Positions 16,776 to 27,840 of a stretch of DNA of 64,000 nucleotides are shown piece after piece (position 1 is the first letter of the stretch; each line of letters starts with the position of its first letter). The notes beneath the pieces were generated by a model that saw only the letters and a list, made by a program, of their open reading frames with translations, was not told the DNA's origin and ran no database searches. The translations under genes were made by a program, and so were the position numbers. Where the stretch lies: NCBI GenBank assembly GCA_023212725.1, contig JALBYF010000010.1, positions 62,001-126,000 of the forward strand. The letters are read 5' to 3'. The DNA is from Tranzscheliella williamsii. Taxonomy: Eukaryota > Basidiomycota > Ustilaginomycetes > Ustilaginales > Ustilaginaceae.

Positions 16776-18874
16776 TCCTCCTCCCGCCCCGGCTTCTCGA
16801 TGAGTCGCCCGCCTCCCTTTAACGACGCCTTTTGTACAACAGCAGACCATTCATACACTATTTCCTATGCATTGTCGACATCCAGTCCCGCTGCGCAGAA
16901 GCTACCGGCCGAAGCATCGCGCCGACGGGAGAAGGCTCCTGGGATTGTTAGACTCCACTTCTATTCTTCCAAGGTATCGCCAGAGTCACGATTCACAGAT
17001 TCGATATGGATCCCATCGGCGATCTTTTCTCGTTTGAAGAATAGATCTAACAGTAGGCCCATCTTCAGCATCGCGTTGTGATTGGTTCCAGATAAAATCG
17101 TCCATTCAGTCATCCTCCATCCTGACTCACATCGTTTGCTGATGAGCAAGCTGCCTCGATGTCCAGCCGCCACCGAAGAGCCAAGGCAAGCCAAGACATC
17201 TAGTCTGGCCTTTGGACTGGCTTTGTGATGGCTGTTCAGGTAACGAGTCTCCACCGCGTACCAGTGTGGTAGCAGGAGGATGATTCATCGCGGTCAGGTT
17301 GCGTGAACGATGCAAGACCGGTACTGTGTGCGGCTCCCAGCACTGCGTCCCTGGCTCAGTCGAGGGGGTCCGAGTTGGGCGACAGAGGATGCACAGCGGG
17401 CCGCAGCGGGCGGTAATCCCACAAAGGGCAAATTTCACGCTGTGGCTGCAGGGACATGCGCTTATCTCTGTTTGAACTTCCGCTTCCCTGTTCTTATCTT
17501 TGCGCGTGGCAGATGCGTCGACATACTCACATTGTCTGCCACTTTTCCTCCCCTCCGCTTCGGCTCTCCTCTATCGCCCAACGGCCCCACTTCCCCGCTC
17601 TACTCTGCGTGGCCTGACTGCTCCTTAACGACCCGCGATGGTCAGCCAGAAAGTCAACGGGTCAGCACGGCCGCTTAGGGCCTGGGACGGCCTCGATCTG
17701 TATCGGCAGCTGCTGGTCGCGCGAGTTTGCCACGCAGCCGACACAGACCGAGATCTGCAAGCTAGAGCCGTGAAATGGTGCAGGCCGGCCGCACGATAAG
17801 GAGCAGGCAGGCGCTTCCCACCGTTTCCTCTCGTTTTCTCATAGGCTGACGATTATGCCGCCTCGCACGCCACGTTGTTTCTCTTTGGGCCGCCTCTCCG
17901 TTCTTGCTCGCCTTCTGTGCGCCTCGCTTGGGTTGGCCAAGAATCGACGTGCCTGAAAGCGAGATCTTGGCCCAAACATGGTCTCCTCCCTTTCGCTGCT
18001 GCGCCCGCCTTTGCCGCGCTGATTCCGCGCCGTCGTAGATTCAGCGGGATTACGCTTGGCGACCGGCTTCAATGGCGCTGCAAACCCATTTTCTACAGGA
18101 TAGTTTCCTCGGCCTTGCGCAGTCGGCCAGGAGAGCCGGGAATCGAACCCAAGGCAAGCGGCGGAGGGGAGCGCTACCGCGGTGGCAGTGAAAAAGTGCG
18201 TCAACTTGGCAGGGCCGGATCGACGCGCGCTGTTGGAAAGAGCGTGGACGGCTGGCTTGGCCTGATAAGAACCGTTGCAGCCACGGGTCGGGAGCCATGT
18301 CTCGTGCTGCCTTCTTGTGACTCGCTCGTCCTTACGTGGATGGTGCCTGAATCCACTCGCTCGCCTCTCCGTTTGCGTGCTTTCTTCCCGTGTTGGTCCG
18401 TTATGAAGACCGTGATTCATGCAGTCAGTTCAAATCTCTATCAACCAGAGGGCGCTCCTCGCTCGCCAAGACAGGCCTGGTCGCAGCGAGGGCTGCCTGG
18501 ATCCGCCGCGATGGCTTGCCCATCAACTATCGATTTCATGCTCCGGCCGCTAGAAGAATCGCCGAGGAGCGGTGTGAGGGCCGTCTCGGGCGAGCGCAAT
18601 CTCACGCTTCAGCAGCCCACCTGCACTGCAAAAGTGGGGCGCTGGCCGCGCTGGGCCATATAAGCGGGACCGTTGTTTGTCCTGGGCGTTTCCCTCTTGC
18701 CCCTTTCTTGCCGTACCGTGTTTGTGATACCCCGGTCCGTAGCATCCTCCCGGTCTGTGCTTGCCCTGGCTTCACTCGCCGCCAAGCTAGTCCGAGCGCC
18801 GCTCTCCGCAGATCCTCGCTCCGCTCCGCACCGCTCCCCAACGCTGCCCGCGCCTCTGCAGACGAGTTTTCAAC
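16776..18874. promoter_or_regulatory. 2.1-kb upstream region of the ammonium transporter
   Basis: Only short or overlapping frames without recognisable domains are present, and I annotate no gene. The stretch holds four GATAAG sites (listed separately) and a GGTTCGATTCC B-box-like match on the minus strand at 18139-18149 that does not fold into a tRNA. The final 200 bp are pyrimidine-rich, as expected for a fungal leader. Confidence 0.6.
17461..18269. promoter_or_regulatory. Cluster of four GATAAG sites upstream of the ammonium transporter
   Basis: GATAAG cores occur on the minus strand at 17461-17466 and 17493-17498 and on the plus strand at 17795-17800 and 18264-18269, 0.6-1.4 kb upstream of the start codon. 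Fungal Mep2-type ammonium transporters are known targets of AreA/Nit2-type GATA activators under nitrogen limitation, so these are plausible regulatory sites. Occupancy is not shown by sequence alone. Confidence 0.5.
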
Positions 18875-20436
18875 ATGGTCTATGCTAATTACACGTCCGA
18901 GGGCAATGTGCTGACGCAGGCCCTCGTCGATGGCGAGATGCAGTCCGTCATCTACAACCTTGGCGACATGGCTTGGATCATTGTCTCCACCGGGCTGGTG
19001 TTTATCATGATCCCCGGCCTCGGCTTCTTCTACTCGGGCCTGCTCAGGAAGAAATCCGCGCTCTCCATGATCTGGATGTCCATGGTCGTGCTCGCCATCG
19101 TCACCTTTGAGTGGTTCTTCTGGGGCTTCTCCCTCTCCTTCTCCACCACCTCCACCAACAAGTTCATCGGTGTAAGTAGGCTCCGTCCTGCTCTGCGGTC
19201 TCTGTTGCCGGTTGCTGACCTTGCGAATTCGCATTGCCTTACCGCGCCTGATAGAATCTGGATAACTTTGGTCTGATGGGTGTGGATATCGGACCATCGA
19301 CCGGCGGTGTGGTTATCCCGCAGCTGCTGTACTGCATCTACCAGGGCATGTTTGCGTGCATCACCGTGGTGATCGCGTGCGGTGCGTTCGCCGACCGCGC
19401 GCGCATGGGTCCCGTGATGATCTTTGCGTTCTGCTGGACGACCATTGTCTACAACCCGATTGCCTACTGGACCTGGAACGTCGGTCTCGGCTGGTCCAAC
19501 GTCATGGGCGGGCTCGACTTTGCGGGTGGCACGCCGGTGCACATTTCCTCGGGGACGGCGGCGCTGGCGATTTCCATCTTCCTCGGCAAGCGCAAGGGAT
19601 ACGGAACGGAGCAGCTGGCGTACCGGCCGCACAACGTGGGGTACGTGATCCTCGGCACTGTCTTCCTGTGGTTCGGGTGGTTTGGATTCAACGGTGGGTC
19701 TGCGCTCGGCGCGAATCTGCGCGCCGTGCAGGCCATGATGGTGACCCAGGTGGCCGCTTCGGTCGGCGGGCTGACGTGGATGTTCTGGGACTGGCGGCTG
19801 GAGCGCAAGTGGTCCGCGGTCGGCTTCTGCTCGGGCGCCATCTCAGGCCTGGTCGCCATCACGCCCGCGTCCGGTTACGTGGGCACCCCCGCCGCGCTCG
19901 CCTTCGGCGTCCTCGGAGGCACCGCCTGCAACTTTGCCACCGGCCTCAAGAACGTCCTCGGTTACGACGACGCGCTTGACATCTTCGCCGCCCACGGCAT
20001 CGGCGGCATGGTCGGCAACATCCTCACCGCGCTCTTCGCCGACAACCGCGTCGCCAGCTTCGACGGCTCCGACCTCATCCCCGGCGGCTGGATCAACCAC
20101 AACTGGATCCAGCTCGGCTACCAGATCGCCGACTCGGCCGCCGGCTTCGGCTGGTCCTTTGTCGTCTCGCTCATCCTCCTCTTTGCCATTGACCGCATTC
20201 CCGGCTGCCACTTCCGCGCCTCGGACGCCGACGAGGCGCTCGGCATCGACCTCGCCCAGGTCGGCGAGGAGGTCTACACCCTGCCCCTCCTCCACGAGTT
20301 CCCCACCGAGCACTCCGCCGACGACCACCCCATGGCGCACTCCAAGAACTTCTCCCCCACCCACAGCGAGAAGGACGTCGAGGCCGGCATTCCCGCCAGC
20401 GCCCCCGGCACCGCCTCGGCGCCAGCGCAAGCTTAG
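18875..20436 (+). CDS. MEP2: High-affinity ammonium transporter, Mep2 class (two exons)
   Basis: Exon 1 is 18875-19171 and exon 2 19255-20436. The 83-nt intron (GTAAGT...TAG) joins in phase 0 to give KFIG-NLDNFGLMGVD. The 492-residue protein has the eleven-helix Amt/Mep/Rh fold. Twin pore histidines are present: His195 in GGTPVHISSG and His346 in IFAAHGIGGM. Mep2-class proteins keep both; Mep1/3 replace the first by Glu. An N-terminal NYT sequon at Asn5 matches the glycosylated Asn4 of yeast Mep2, a further class mark. The cytosolic tail begins after DRIPGCHFRASDADEALGID and carries the conserved regulatory segment, then a Ser/Pro-rich end. Mep2 proteins scavenge ammonium and act as transceptors for filamentous growth; the smut counterpart is called Ump2. 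Four GATAAG sites lie upstream. Confidence 0.96.
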
Positions 20437-20823
20437 TGCTCCTTCGCTCCTGTTCTCCGCCTGCTGCCCATATATCCCGCCCAGATCCGCGCTACCTTCC
20501 CTTCGTGCCTGTACTTTGAGCCTCCGCTCCCCTTGCACCGCGCGCTTCGCGGCCGTCGCCTGCAATTCCAACTGTACAACTCCACCAGCTCGGTGTGTGA
20601 GGCGCGGGAGGTGTGCGCGTGCCATCAACGTCTGTTGAACGGGCGTAATCCATGATGATGGTACAAGGCAGCCTTACGTGGGACGCAGCCGCCGCCAAGC
20701 TGCCGCGGCGAGCTGGCAAGCGCACCATCCCGCCGCTGCGTCTGGAACCGGCGATAAAAGTACAGAAAGCGAGCAACAACTCCAGATCGAGAGGGGAGAG
20801 CGCCTGAGCCATCGTGGCCGGCG
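20437..20823. other. Convergent 3' intergenic region
   Basis: Downstream region shared by the ammonium transporter and TFIIS genes. It is pyrimidine-rich after the transporter stop. No gene was seen in it. Confidence 0.6.
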
Positions 20824-21863
20824 CTAACAGAACTTCCACTTGTGGTTGCAGTTGGTGCACGTAACGAAGGTGGTCCTGTAGAAAAGCGAAAGGTCAGCAT
20901 GGAGCACGCACGGGATCGAGAGCGGTCGGTTGATTTAAGGGGGGCGGTGGTGGCTACGCACATAGGCTCGTCGGCGGACCGCGTTTGCATCTGGTAGTAT
21001 CTCGTTTTGCGCTGCTTGCAGCGGCCGCATTGGAAGGCGTCGGTCTCGGCCTCCTGGGCGGCGGCGCCCTTGGCCTTGAAGAGGTTCTGCATCTGGAGCT
21101 CTTCGATCTCGCGCTTGCGCTTGTCCGAGGCGAGCTCCTCGTTGGTCATCCTGACCACCCTCTCCGCTGGCAAGTCGCCTGTGACGACGCGAATGCGCAG
21201 ATCCGGATTGTTCTTGTCCTTGAAGTTGAGACTCAGCGAGCGTACCTTGTTGCGGTAATCCGCCGTGACAGAGCCCTTGCCCTGGTTCGCCAGGATGGAC
21301 GCCTCGACCGCAAGCGCCGCGTCAAAGACCTGCGACGCATCCCAGCCGTTCTGCTCTTTGCCGATCTCTAGGCTTTGGTAGAGCAGCTTCAGACAAGCAT
21401 TGCGCACCTTGTCTTGCAAGATCTCAAAGTCGATCTTGGTGGTGGACGCAGCCACAGGGGTCGGCGCGGATGCCGTGGTCTCGTCCTTGTCTTCTGCCGC
21501 CTGCGAGGCTGTAGCCGACACAGGGGTGGCGCCTGGCGCGGGCGAGGCAGTGGCGCTGGGGCTTTTCCCGTTGGCGGCACCACTCCCCTGCTGTGCACGC
21601 TGCTTGTCCACCACCGACTTCCAATCCTTCACCAGCGCCTTGGCTTGGTCAGCCACCTTCTTGTCAGAATGGCTCCGCATCTTTCCCACCGCTACGCCGA
21701 TTTTCGACTGCCGAATGACATCTTCCGTTGGCGCTGATAGCCTATTTTTGAGCGTTGAGAAGATACTGAGGATAGCGGCCGAATCCGAACCCGAGGCTGC
21801 AGCAAGCTTTGAGAGCTGCTTCTGGAGGTCCTTGAGCTCCTCCAGAGACAGGTCTTTCGACAT
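20824..21863 (-). CDS. DST1: Transcription elongation factor TFIIS (two exons)
   Basis: Exon 1 is 21863-20962 and exon 2 20875-20824, with an 86-nt GT-AG intron (GTGCGT donor). The 317-residue product has the three TFIIS parts. An N-terminal LW domain spans about residues 1-80, and a linker rich in Ala/Thr/Pro follows. The central domain runs about 150-260 (KVRNACLKLLYQSL to ELASDKRKRE), and the C-terminal zinc ribbon contains CGRC...CTNCNHKWKFC. The tip carries the acidic Asp298-Glu299 pair in RSADEP, which is inserted into RNA polymerase II to trigger transcript cleavage. The last exon supplies the second zinc cysteine pair and is essential. Without splicing the frame runs on into non-homologous sequence. 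Length is close to yeast Dst1 (309). The start ATG at 21861-21863 replaces an upstream TTG. Confidence 0.96.
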
Positions 21864-22405
21864 ATTTGTAGGCCACAAGAGGCACCAGAGACAGCTGTTC
21901 GGCAGCAGAGACCTATCTCGTCAAGCCACCACGTCGCCAAAGGAGGTGGTGTCTGAAGTGGGGCTGAAGCAGGTTCTTCAAGCCGAACTGCTAGCGGAGG
22001 TGGTCGATCCTGTTGCGAGGTGGATGCAGAGCTCCGATGCTAGCAGAAGGTAGGTGAGGGTGGCAACGGCGAGGGTGGCGATGGCGAGGATGGCAAAGCG
22101 AGGCTGGCTAAGGCGAGAGTGGCAAAGACGTGCGGGATAGTGGCCTTGGTTGGGAAGACATGGAGCGGAAACAAAGCAAGACGGAGCAGACGACAGTAAG
22201 TGTGTAACATTCAAAGATTGTCCTTACTGCGTTGTCGAAGGAAATGAATGAGACCCGTGACTGCACCAGGAAGAGGTCGTACATACATTCGCGATATCAC
22301 AATGAATCCCAATCGTAAACACTGACTGCACACTTCTATGCTCTTCTTTCTTCTCATCTACCCGCTTTCCGTTTCCCATCCGCACTGTCCTCTGGTCGCT
22401 CCGCA
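21864..22405. promoter_or_regulatory. Divergent promoter region (DST1 / PRP46)
   Basis: Shared upstream region of two general nuclear genes. A degenerate G-rich repeat of the type GAGGNTGGCNANGGC spans about 22040-22130. No coding frame was seen. Confidence 0.55.
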
Positions 22406-23953
22406 ATGGCTTCTACATCAGTGGCTGACCGGCGGTCGGGCTCGGCTGAGGCTGGCCCCTCGGCTCCAACCGCATCGTCCGACCTGACACTACCGCCGTT
22501 GCCAGATCTCTTCGCAAGGTCGTCTAAACGTGCGCGCCTGCTGTTCCGCATCGACGAGGGATACGACTTTGACAACTTTGGCGACAGCACCGCGTGGGAT
22601 CCAGCGCGGTCGCACCTCTCTGCGAAGCTGCATTCAGAATATGCCGACGTGATGCAACTTCCCGCTGCGATCTTGGCGCAGCAGTCCGCTGCTATCGGGC
22701 CTGCGCGTCCGGGAGCGCCACCGTCGGCAGCGTCCGCAAATGGTGCGAAGGGGAAGGCGAGCAAGCGGATGAACGACTCGCAACTGGGCCAGCTGATCGA
22801 CGAGATCGACGGGACCGCCGCCAAGGCTGCCGCCGTCCCTGCAGGCTCGTCTGTGCCTTCCTCCAGCAGCCAGGCACTGACGATACATAGCCAACCGAAC
22901 GGACACGCGCCGGGTCCGCGACCCCACGCCGCCTCTTCAGCCGTGGCTCTGGCATCTCACAGAGGTGGATCGTCGGGTTTGCTTTCGCAAGCACTGATCC
23001 AGAAGAAGGAGATGGCAAACAAGCAGCTTAAACCACACTACCATCCGAACTGGAAGTTATCTAGGGTAATATCGGGCCACCTCGGGTGGGTGCGCGCTGT
23101 GGCAGTCGAGCCCAACAACAAGTGGTTCGCAACCGGAGCGGGCGACAAGATGATCAAGATCTGGGATCTCGCCTCCGGCGAGCTAAAGCTCTCGCTCACC
23201 GGGCACATCTCTACAATCCGAGGCCTTGCCATCTCGGCGCGGCATCCGTATCTCTTTTCTGCCAGTGAAGACAAGACGGTGAAATGCTGGGATCTGGAAC
23301 AAAACAAGGTGATTCGGCAGTATCGAGGCCATCTGTCTGGCATTTACTCGCTCGCTCTGCACCCCACTTTGGACATCCTGGTTTCAGCGGGTCGGGATGC
23401 CACAGCCAGGGTCTGGGATATGCGTACCAAGGAGCAGGTGCATACCCTGACCGGACACCGGGGCACTGTGGCTTCGGTGGTCTGCCAGGACTCGGAGCCA
23501 CAGGTGATTACGGGAGCGATGGACGCGACGGTGAAGCTGTGGGATCTGGCGGCGGGCAAGAGCATCACCACGCTGACGCATCACAAGAAGAGTGTCCGCG
23601 CCTTGGCCGTTCACCCGACCGAATACACGTTCGCGTCGGGCAGCGCTGGCGGGCGAAACATCAAGACGTGGCGCTGTCCCGAAGGAAGCCTGGTGAACAA
23701 CATGGCGCACGATACCATCGTGAATACGCTTAGCGCCAATGCCGACGGCGTCCTCTTCAGCGGTGGCGACGACGGCAGCCTCAAGTTCTTCGACTACGCC
23801 ACCGGCGTCCCCTTCCAGTCGGCCGAAGACGTGCCCCAGCCAGGCTCGCTCGACGCCGAAGCCGGCGTTTTCTGCTCCACCTTCGACCAGACCGGCACCC
23901 GCCTTATCACCGGAGGCGCTGACAAGACGATCAAGATCTACAAGGAGGTCTGA
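22406..23953 (+). CDS. PRP46: Pre-mRNA splicing factor Prp46/PLRG1 (WD40)
   Basis: A 515-residue intronless protein. The first 200 residues are disordered with a conserved N-terminal segment ([18 protein letters not shown]). The block [28 protein letters not shown] then leads into seven WD40 repeats, with WD dipeptides visible in [24 protein letters not shown] and KLWDLAAG. This block and propeller are diagnostic of PLRG1/Prp46, a core member of the Prp19-associated (NTC) complex needed for spliceosome activation and catalysis in the nucleus. The final repeat ends KTIKIYKEV close to the stop, as in homologues. It is divergent from DST1. Identification is firm. Confidence 0.96.
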   Translation: MASTSVADRRSGSAEAGPSAPTASSDLTLPPLPDLFARSSKRARLLFRIDEGYDFDNFGDSTAWDPARSHLSAKLHSEYADVMQLPAAILAQQSAAIGPARPGAPPSAASANGAKGKASKRMNDSQLGQLIDEIDGTAAKAAAVPAGSSVPSSSSQALTIHSQPNGHAPGPRPHAASSAVALASHRGGSSGLLSQALIQKKEMANKQLKPHYHPNWKLSRVISGHLGWVRAVAVEPNNKWFATGAGDKMIKIWDLASGELKLSLTGHISTIRGLAISARHPYLFSASEDKTVKCWDLEQNKVIRQYRGHLSGIYSLALHPTLDILVSAGRDATARVWDMRTKEQVHTLTGHRGTVASVVCQDSEPQVITGAMDATVKLWDLAAGKSITTLTHHKKSVRALAVHPTEYTFASGSAGGRNIKTWRCPEGSLVNNMAHDTIVNTLSANADGVLFSGGDDGSLKFFDYATGVPFQSAEDVPQPGSLDAEAGVFCSTFDQTGTRLITGGADKTIKIYKEV

Positions 23954-24477
23954 CCCGCCATCTACCCTTCCCTCCCCGCCACTTGTACACTACTACATCC
24001 ACTGCATCGCCGCCATGTGTCTTCCCAGCATACTGTGTGTATCGCGACTTCAGCTTGGTGCTGTGAACGTCTTTTTGTTGAATTGCACTCTCTCGTACGA
24101 TAATGATGCGATTTTCAACTTGTAGCGATCAGTAATGGGAACTCAGCCATCGGGATAGCGGCCTTTTTCGCTCAGCTTCACACGCAACAAATCGCAAATC
24201 CCAGACGACCGCAGACTGCAAGCAGAGAGGCAGACGGCAAAGCAGAGAAGGCAGACTACAAGCAGAGAGGCAGACTACAAGCACAGAGAGACGGAGGCGA
24301 CCACAGCGACGATAGGCCGAGTGACGAATCTGCGCTGCCAGAGAGGAGAGGGCGCGCTGCACGCAGGACAGCTGGAGTTGCGCAGCGCCGTGCTCAGCGG
24401 AGTCAGACCAAGGTGTGCGGGCGGGCAGGCTCAGCAGTGCCGGTCAGCGCCAATACGAGCGGCGCGCCGTTGTTGGG
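23954..24477. promoter_or_regulatory. Intergenic region upstream of the bromodomain gene
   Basis: Downstream of PRP46 and upstream of the bromodomain gene, both on the plus strand. It contains a purine-rich minisatellite at 24211-24290 (listed separately). No gene was seen. Confidence 0.55.
24211..24290. repeat. Minisatellite, unit about 19-21 nt
   Basis: Four imperfect tandem copies of a unit of the form GCAGACTACAAGCAGAGAG lie about 190-270 bp upstream of the bromodomain gene start. The strand is purine-rich. This is seen directly; function unknown. Confidence 0.85.
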
Positions 24478-27400
24478 ATGTCGCAGCATGCTGGCAGCCC
24501 GTCCGACCACGAGCACAACCACCGTGCGTCTGCCGCCAAGAAGCGCTCGCTCCAAATCAAGCTCGGCCGCCCCCGGCCCTCAGCGTCCGCATCGGCAGAG
24601 CTAGCTTCCCCCTCCCCCTCCCCGGCAAACAGAGCCCCGCGCCCATCCACCGGCATACGCATATCGCTAAAGCGCAGACCCTCCGTCCCCGAGCAGAACT
24701 TGACCAAACAGGAACTCCCTCGTCGCTTCGCCACCCAGCCATCAGACGACGACAACGAAGATGACGACGATGACGACGATGACGACGATGAGGATGAGCA
24801 TGACGACGATGATGAGGATGACAATGACCAAGATCTGAATCAAAGCGTAGAGACCTCCAATCAGGTCTCCACCGATGAGGGACGAGAGGATGGGAACGAC
24901 GACGAAGAGGACGATGAAGAGGACGACGAGGCGGATGCAGATGGCACAGATGGGCGAGGCCGTAACGGCGCGGGTGGCGTAACAGCAAGCTCGTCCAAGC
25001 GATCCACTGCGGCCGCGGCGACCAATGGCCTCTTTCGACGTCCCATCAAAAGGCTCCGCGCCAAGGGGCTCTACGACGCGCTTCCCAAGCTGATCGATAA
25101 CCTACAGCGTCGCGACAGTTACAATTTTTTCTGTGAGCCGGTCAATCTCGAAGATGTCCCCAATTACCTCGAGGTGATCAACGACCCCATGGACTTTGGC
25201 ACCATGCGAACAAAGATTCAAAAGAGAGAGTATTCCCATATGGATGAGTTTAAATCCGATTTCCAGCTCGTCGTCAAGAACGCTCAGACCTTCAATCCGC
25301 AGGGCACACTCTACCACAATGAAGCCAAGAGAATCGAAGCCTGGGGCAGCAGAGCCATCATCAGGGAGGGAATGGCGGTCAACGACAATGGCAGAGCTGG
25401 CATCAAGGCGGATCGCATCACGCAGCAGAAACAGCCGAGACCAGACTCGATCAGCCGTCAAGGCCACGCTTCTGAAGTTGATCCTTCCGTCCAGCAGCTG
25501 CCAGATCAGCCGCTAGACGATCAACTCCAGAGCCCGGCTCTTCCACGAGGAGCTGTGCCGAAATACTCTCTACATCCGGGTTTAGAAGCACTGATGGATG
25601 CGGCTAGGCTCAAGCCGCAAGCTCGCCAGCGCGCCGCTGCAGCGCTCGGCCTGACCAGCGGCTCGCTCACCAGAGAGAACTCCCACCAGCCCTACATCAA
25701 AGCCGACGACGAGGAAGGCGGTATGGATCTGGAGGACGACTCGGATGACGAGGAGCACGATGCTGCCGAGTCTGAGATGGGGGCTGTACGAGCAAGTATT
25801 GCGCGCGACTCGAGGGAAAGGTCCACCACTGTCGACGCGGCTGGCTCGGCCTCGCGCCGAATCGGATCTTCACAGCCCGGCGGCACCCCTTCCACACCAC
25901 TCGGGATCAGGCATGCCAGTCCCGATGCATTGCGCAAACGTTTGGTGGCCGTGACAGGGACACCGGTTCAGGCATTAGCGAGTCCTCTGGCTTCTGCCGG
26001 TGGCGGCAGAACTTCCAATAAAGTCAAGCTGAAGCATCGTCTCGGGGCGCCGGGCACTCCCAAGAGGCTCACAGCCCGGACCGCCACCGGCTCGTCGACG
26101 CCTATTAACAACGTTTCCCAGCTTGTCGCGACCCTCGCTCAGGTCCAAACCTCGGCGGCCCCGCCACAAGCCTCTTACTCGTTCGAAGACGATGGCTCGA
26201 TCCATCCCGAAGACATTGATGATTTGCAGTCCTACCTCACACTCAAGTGCGGCAGCAGGCCCATCCTCATGCCTTCGATCGAATCCTTGCATCCTGTCCC
26301 CTTCATCCCCAACGACTACTCAGGAAAGTCGTCGGCAGCCACGGACAAAGCCAAGGATAAGGGAGCCGACGAGGCGGAGGATGACGACGACGAAGACGGC
26401 AAGGGCGAGAGCAAGGACAAGACCGACAAGGATCCGCTGTCCACGCTGCCGCCGTTCCGACCCGGCGCTCCCGATCCACTTTACTCAGCTATAGCCCCCG
26501 AACCGGAGCAGCTGAGCAGCAACCTCTCGCATGAGATCGAGACGCTTCCGCCGAACTTCCGCAATCTGCCGTTTCACGTGCCCTCGACAGCCTCACTGTC
26601 TGCTATGGATGGAAGCAGCAAGAGGTCGGCTCCAGATGCGGAGGCGGGCGCCCGGTCTTCCAAACGGTCTCGCACACTATGTTCATGGACCAATCAAGCT
26701 TTTATCGAGGCGCTAAAGAACGACAAGAAGCCGAAAAAGCAAAAGGACAAGGAGAGAGAGAAGGAGCGCGAAATGGTCGAGGACTGGACCTATTTCCGAC
26801 CGCGCCTCAGTCGGTTGCTCGATATCACCGACCTCGGCCCCTACAGCACGCTGCTCGCTAGCGGTGCGAACGGCGATACGAAGCTCTCGACGGATCTGCT
26901 CTCGGAGCACGCCGTGGAGGCGCTTCGCACCGCTATGCAAGCCAAAACAAATCAGCTCCTCTCCAGCTCGACAGTCTCGGACCGCTACCGCCGTGCTGTT
27001 CCCGGGCACGGTAAGGTGTCGCCGGAGGAAGTTGCCTCTCTAGGAAGGGACGGCTGCCAAATTGTCGCCGACATGGTTTACGCTGGCGCCGGTGGCAGGG
27101 CCTATATCCGCAGCATCGCAGAGTTTGTCGGTGGCGCTTTGGAAAGCCCATTCTTGACAGACGAGGTGGATGATGCCCTCAACCAGGAGCGCATCAGGGC
27201 GGACGAGCTGGATGAAGAGGCGAGGATAGCCCGTGCCTCGTCGGCGCGTAGCGCTACCGAAGAAGTCGTTGTCACCTCTCGGCGGGGGCCTTTCCTGTGG
27301 AGAGACGTGACCGAAGAGGCAGAGGCAGCTTCCACGGCCATTGCTACCCCGATGGAGCAAGATGCGCCCTCACCGCCAGCAGCGGTCGAGGGCGAGTCTG

Positions 27401-27840
27401 CGGCCGCTGTCCACATCGCCGAGCTGGCGCCGCTGGACAGGCATCTGGCCCAGTTGGTGGAGGACGAGATCATCCGTCCGCTCAGCGGCCACACCCTGGA
27501 CGTGCTGCATATGGTTGCCGGCTACCTGAAAACGCAGAGTACCAGCGATAGGCTTATCAATTTGGAGGCGGTGGAGAAGCGCCTGCTCTCGAACAAGGTC
27601 TCTGCGCATAAACTAGAGGGCGTCCGCGTCAGGCCACCTGAACCTAGGCCTGCGGGGGGCCCACCTCCAGCTGCAGTGCCGGTGCAGGCTCGCCCCAGAT
27701 CGGCAGAAGAGTCCGTACCATATACGGCGGAGCTGGGCTGGCTGAGCGACCAGCCCGGCCTTGCACAGCTACTCGACGAGGCCCGGCAAGACGTGGATGG
27801 CCTCGGCTCCATCATTGGCTACATCCTCGATAGGGCGTAG
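24478..27840 (+). CDS. Bromodomain protein, BRD7/BRD9-like
   Basis: A 1120-residue protein from ATG 24478 (MSQHAGSPSDHEH); the frame upstream is opened only by GTG. After a basic region and a long Asp/Glu run (about residues 90-160) comes one bromodomain at about 195-300: NFFCEPVNLEDVPNYL, then INDPMDFGTM and the acetyl-lysine-binding asparagine in NAQTFNPQGTLYH. The pattern is nearest to BRD7/BRD9 among families I know; their FFAFPV shelf is FFCEPV here. A later conserved-looking segment (DDLQSYLTLKCGSRPI, then PVPFIPNDY) and a Lys-rich helix before EDWTYFRPRLSRLLDI follow. BRD7/9 are SWI/SNF subunits, so a chromatin-remodelling role is likely but inferred. A C-terminal helical block (about 830-1119) is unrecognised. 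The bromodomain call is strong; the subfamily is tentative. Confidence 0.85.
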   Translation: MSQHAGSPSDHEHNHRASAAKKRSLQIKLGRPRPSASASAELASPSPSPANRAPRPSTGIRISLKRRPSVPEQNLTKQELPRRFATQPSDDDNEDDDDDDDDDDEDEHDDDDEDDNDQDLNQSVETSNQVSTDEGREDGNDDEEDDEEDDEADADGTDGRGRNGAGGVTASSSKRSTAAAATNGLFRRPIKRLRAKGLYDALPKLIDNLQRRDSYNFFCEPVNLEDVPNYLEVINDPMDFGTMRTKIQKREYSHMDEFKSDFQLVVKNAQTFNPQGTLYHNEAKRIEAWGSRAIIREGMAVNDNGRAGIKADRITQQKQPRPDSISRQGHASEVDPSVQQLPDQPLDDQLQSPALPRGAVPKYSLHPGLEALMDAARLKPQARQRAAAALGLTSGSLTRENSHQPYIKADDEEGGMDLEDDSDDEEHDAAESEMGAVRASIARDSRERSTTVDAAGSASRRIGSSQPGGTPSTPLGIRHASPDALRKRLVAVTGTPVQALASPLASAGGGRTSNKVKLKHRLGAPGTPKRLTARTATGSSTPINNVSQLVATLAQVQTSAAPPQASYSFEDDGSIHPEDIDDLQSYLTLKCGSRPILMPSIESLHPVPFIPNDYSGKSSAATDKAKDKGADEAEDDDDEDGKGESKDKTDKDPLSTLPPFRPGAPDPLYSAIAPEPEQLSSNLSHEIETLPPNFRNLPFHVPSTASLSAMDGSSKRSAPDAEAGARSSKRSRTLCSWTNQAFIEALKNDKKPKKQKDKEREKEREMVEDWTYFRPRLSRLLDITDLGPYSTLLASGANGDTKLSTDLLSEHAVEALRTAMQAKTNQLLSSSTVSDRYRRAVPGHGKVSPEEVASLGRDGCQIVADMVYAGAGGRAYIRSIAEFVGGALESPFLTDEVDDALNQERIRADELDEEARIARASSARSATEEVVVTSRRGPFLWRDVTEEAEAASTAIATPMEQDAPSPPAAVEGESAAAVHIAELAPLDRHLAQLVEDEIIRPLSGHTLDVLHMVAGYLKTQSTSDRLINLEAVEKRLLSNKVSAHKLEGVRVRPPEPRPAGGPPPAAVPVQARPRSAEESVPYTAELGWLSDQPGLAQLLDEARQDVDGLGSIIGYILDRA

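Noticed and set aside
18139..18149. Perfect tRNA B-box (GGTTCGATTCC) on the minus strand
   Set aside because: The flanks do not form acceptor, D or anticodon stems and no matching A box was found, with or without an intron, so it is not called a tRNA.
17839..18663. Overlapping frames on both strands (193 and 262 codons) before the ammonium transporter
   Set aside because: Neither has a recognisable domain or splice logic, they overlap each other, and the region looks regulatory.
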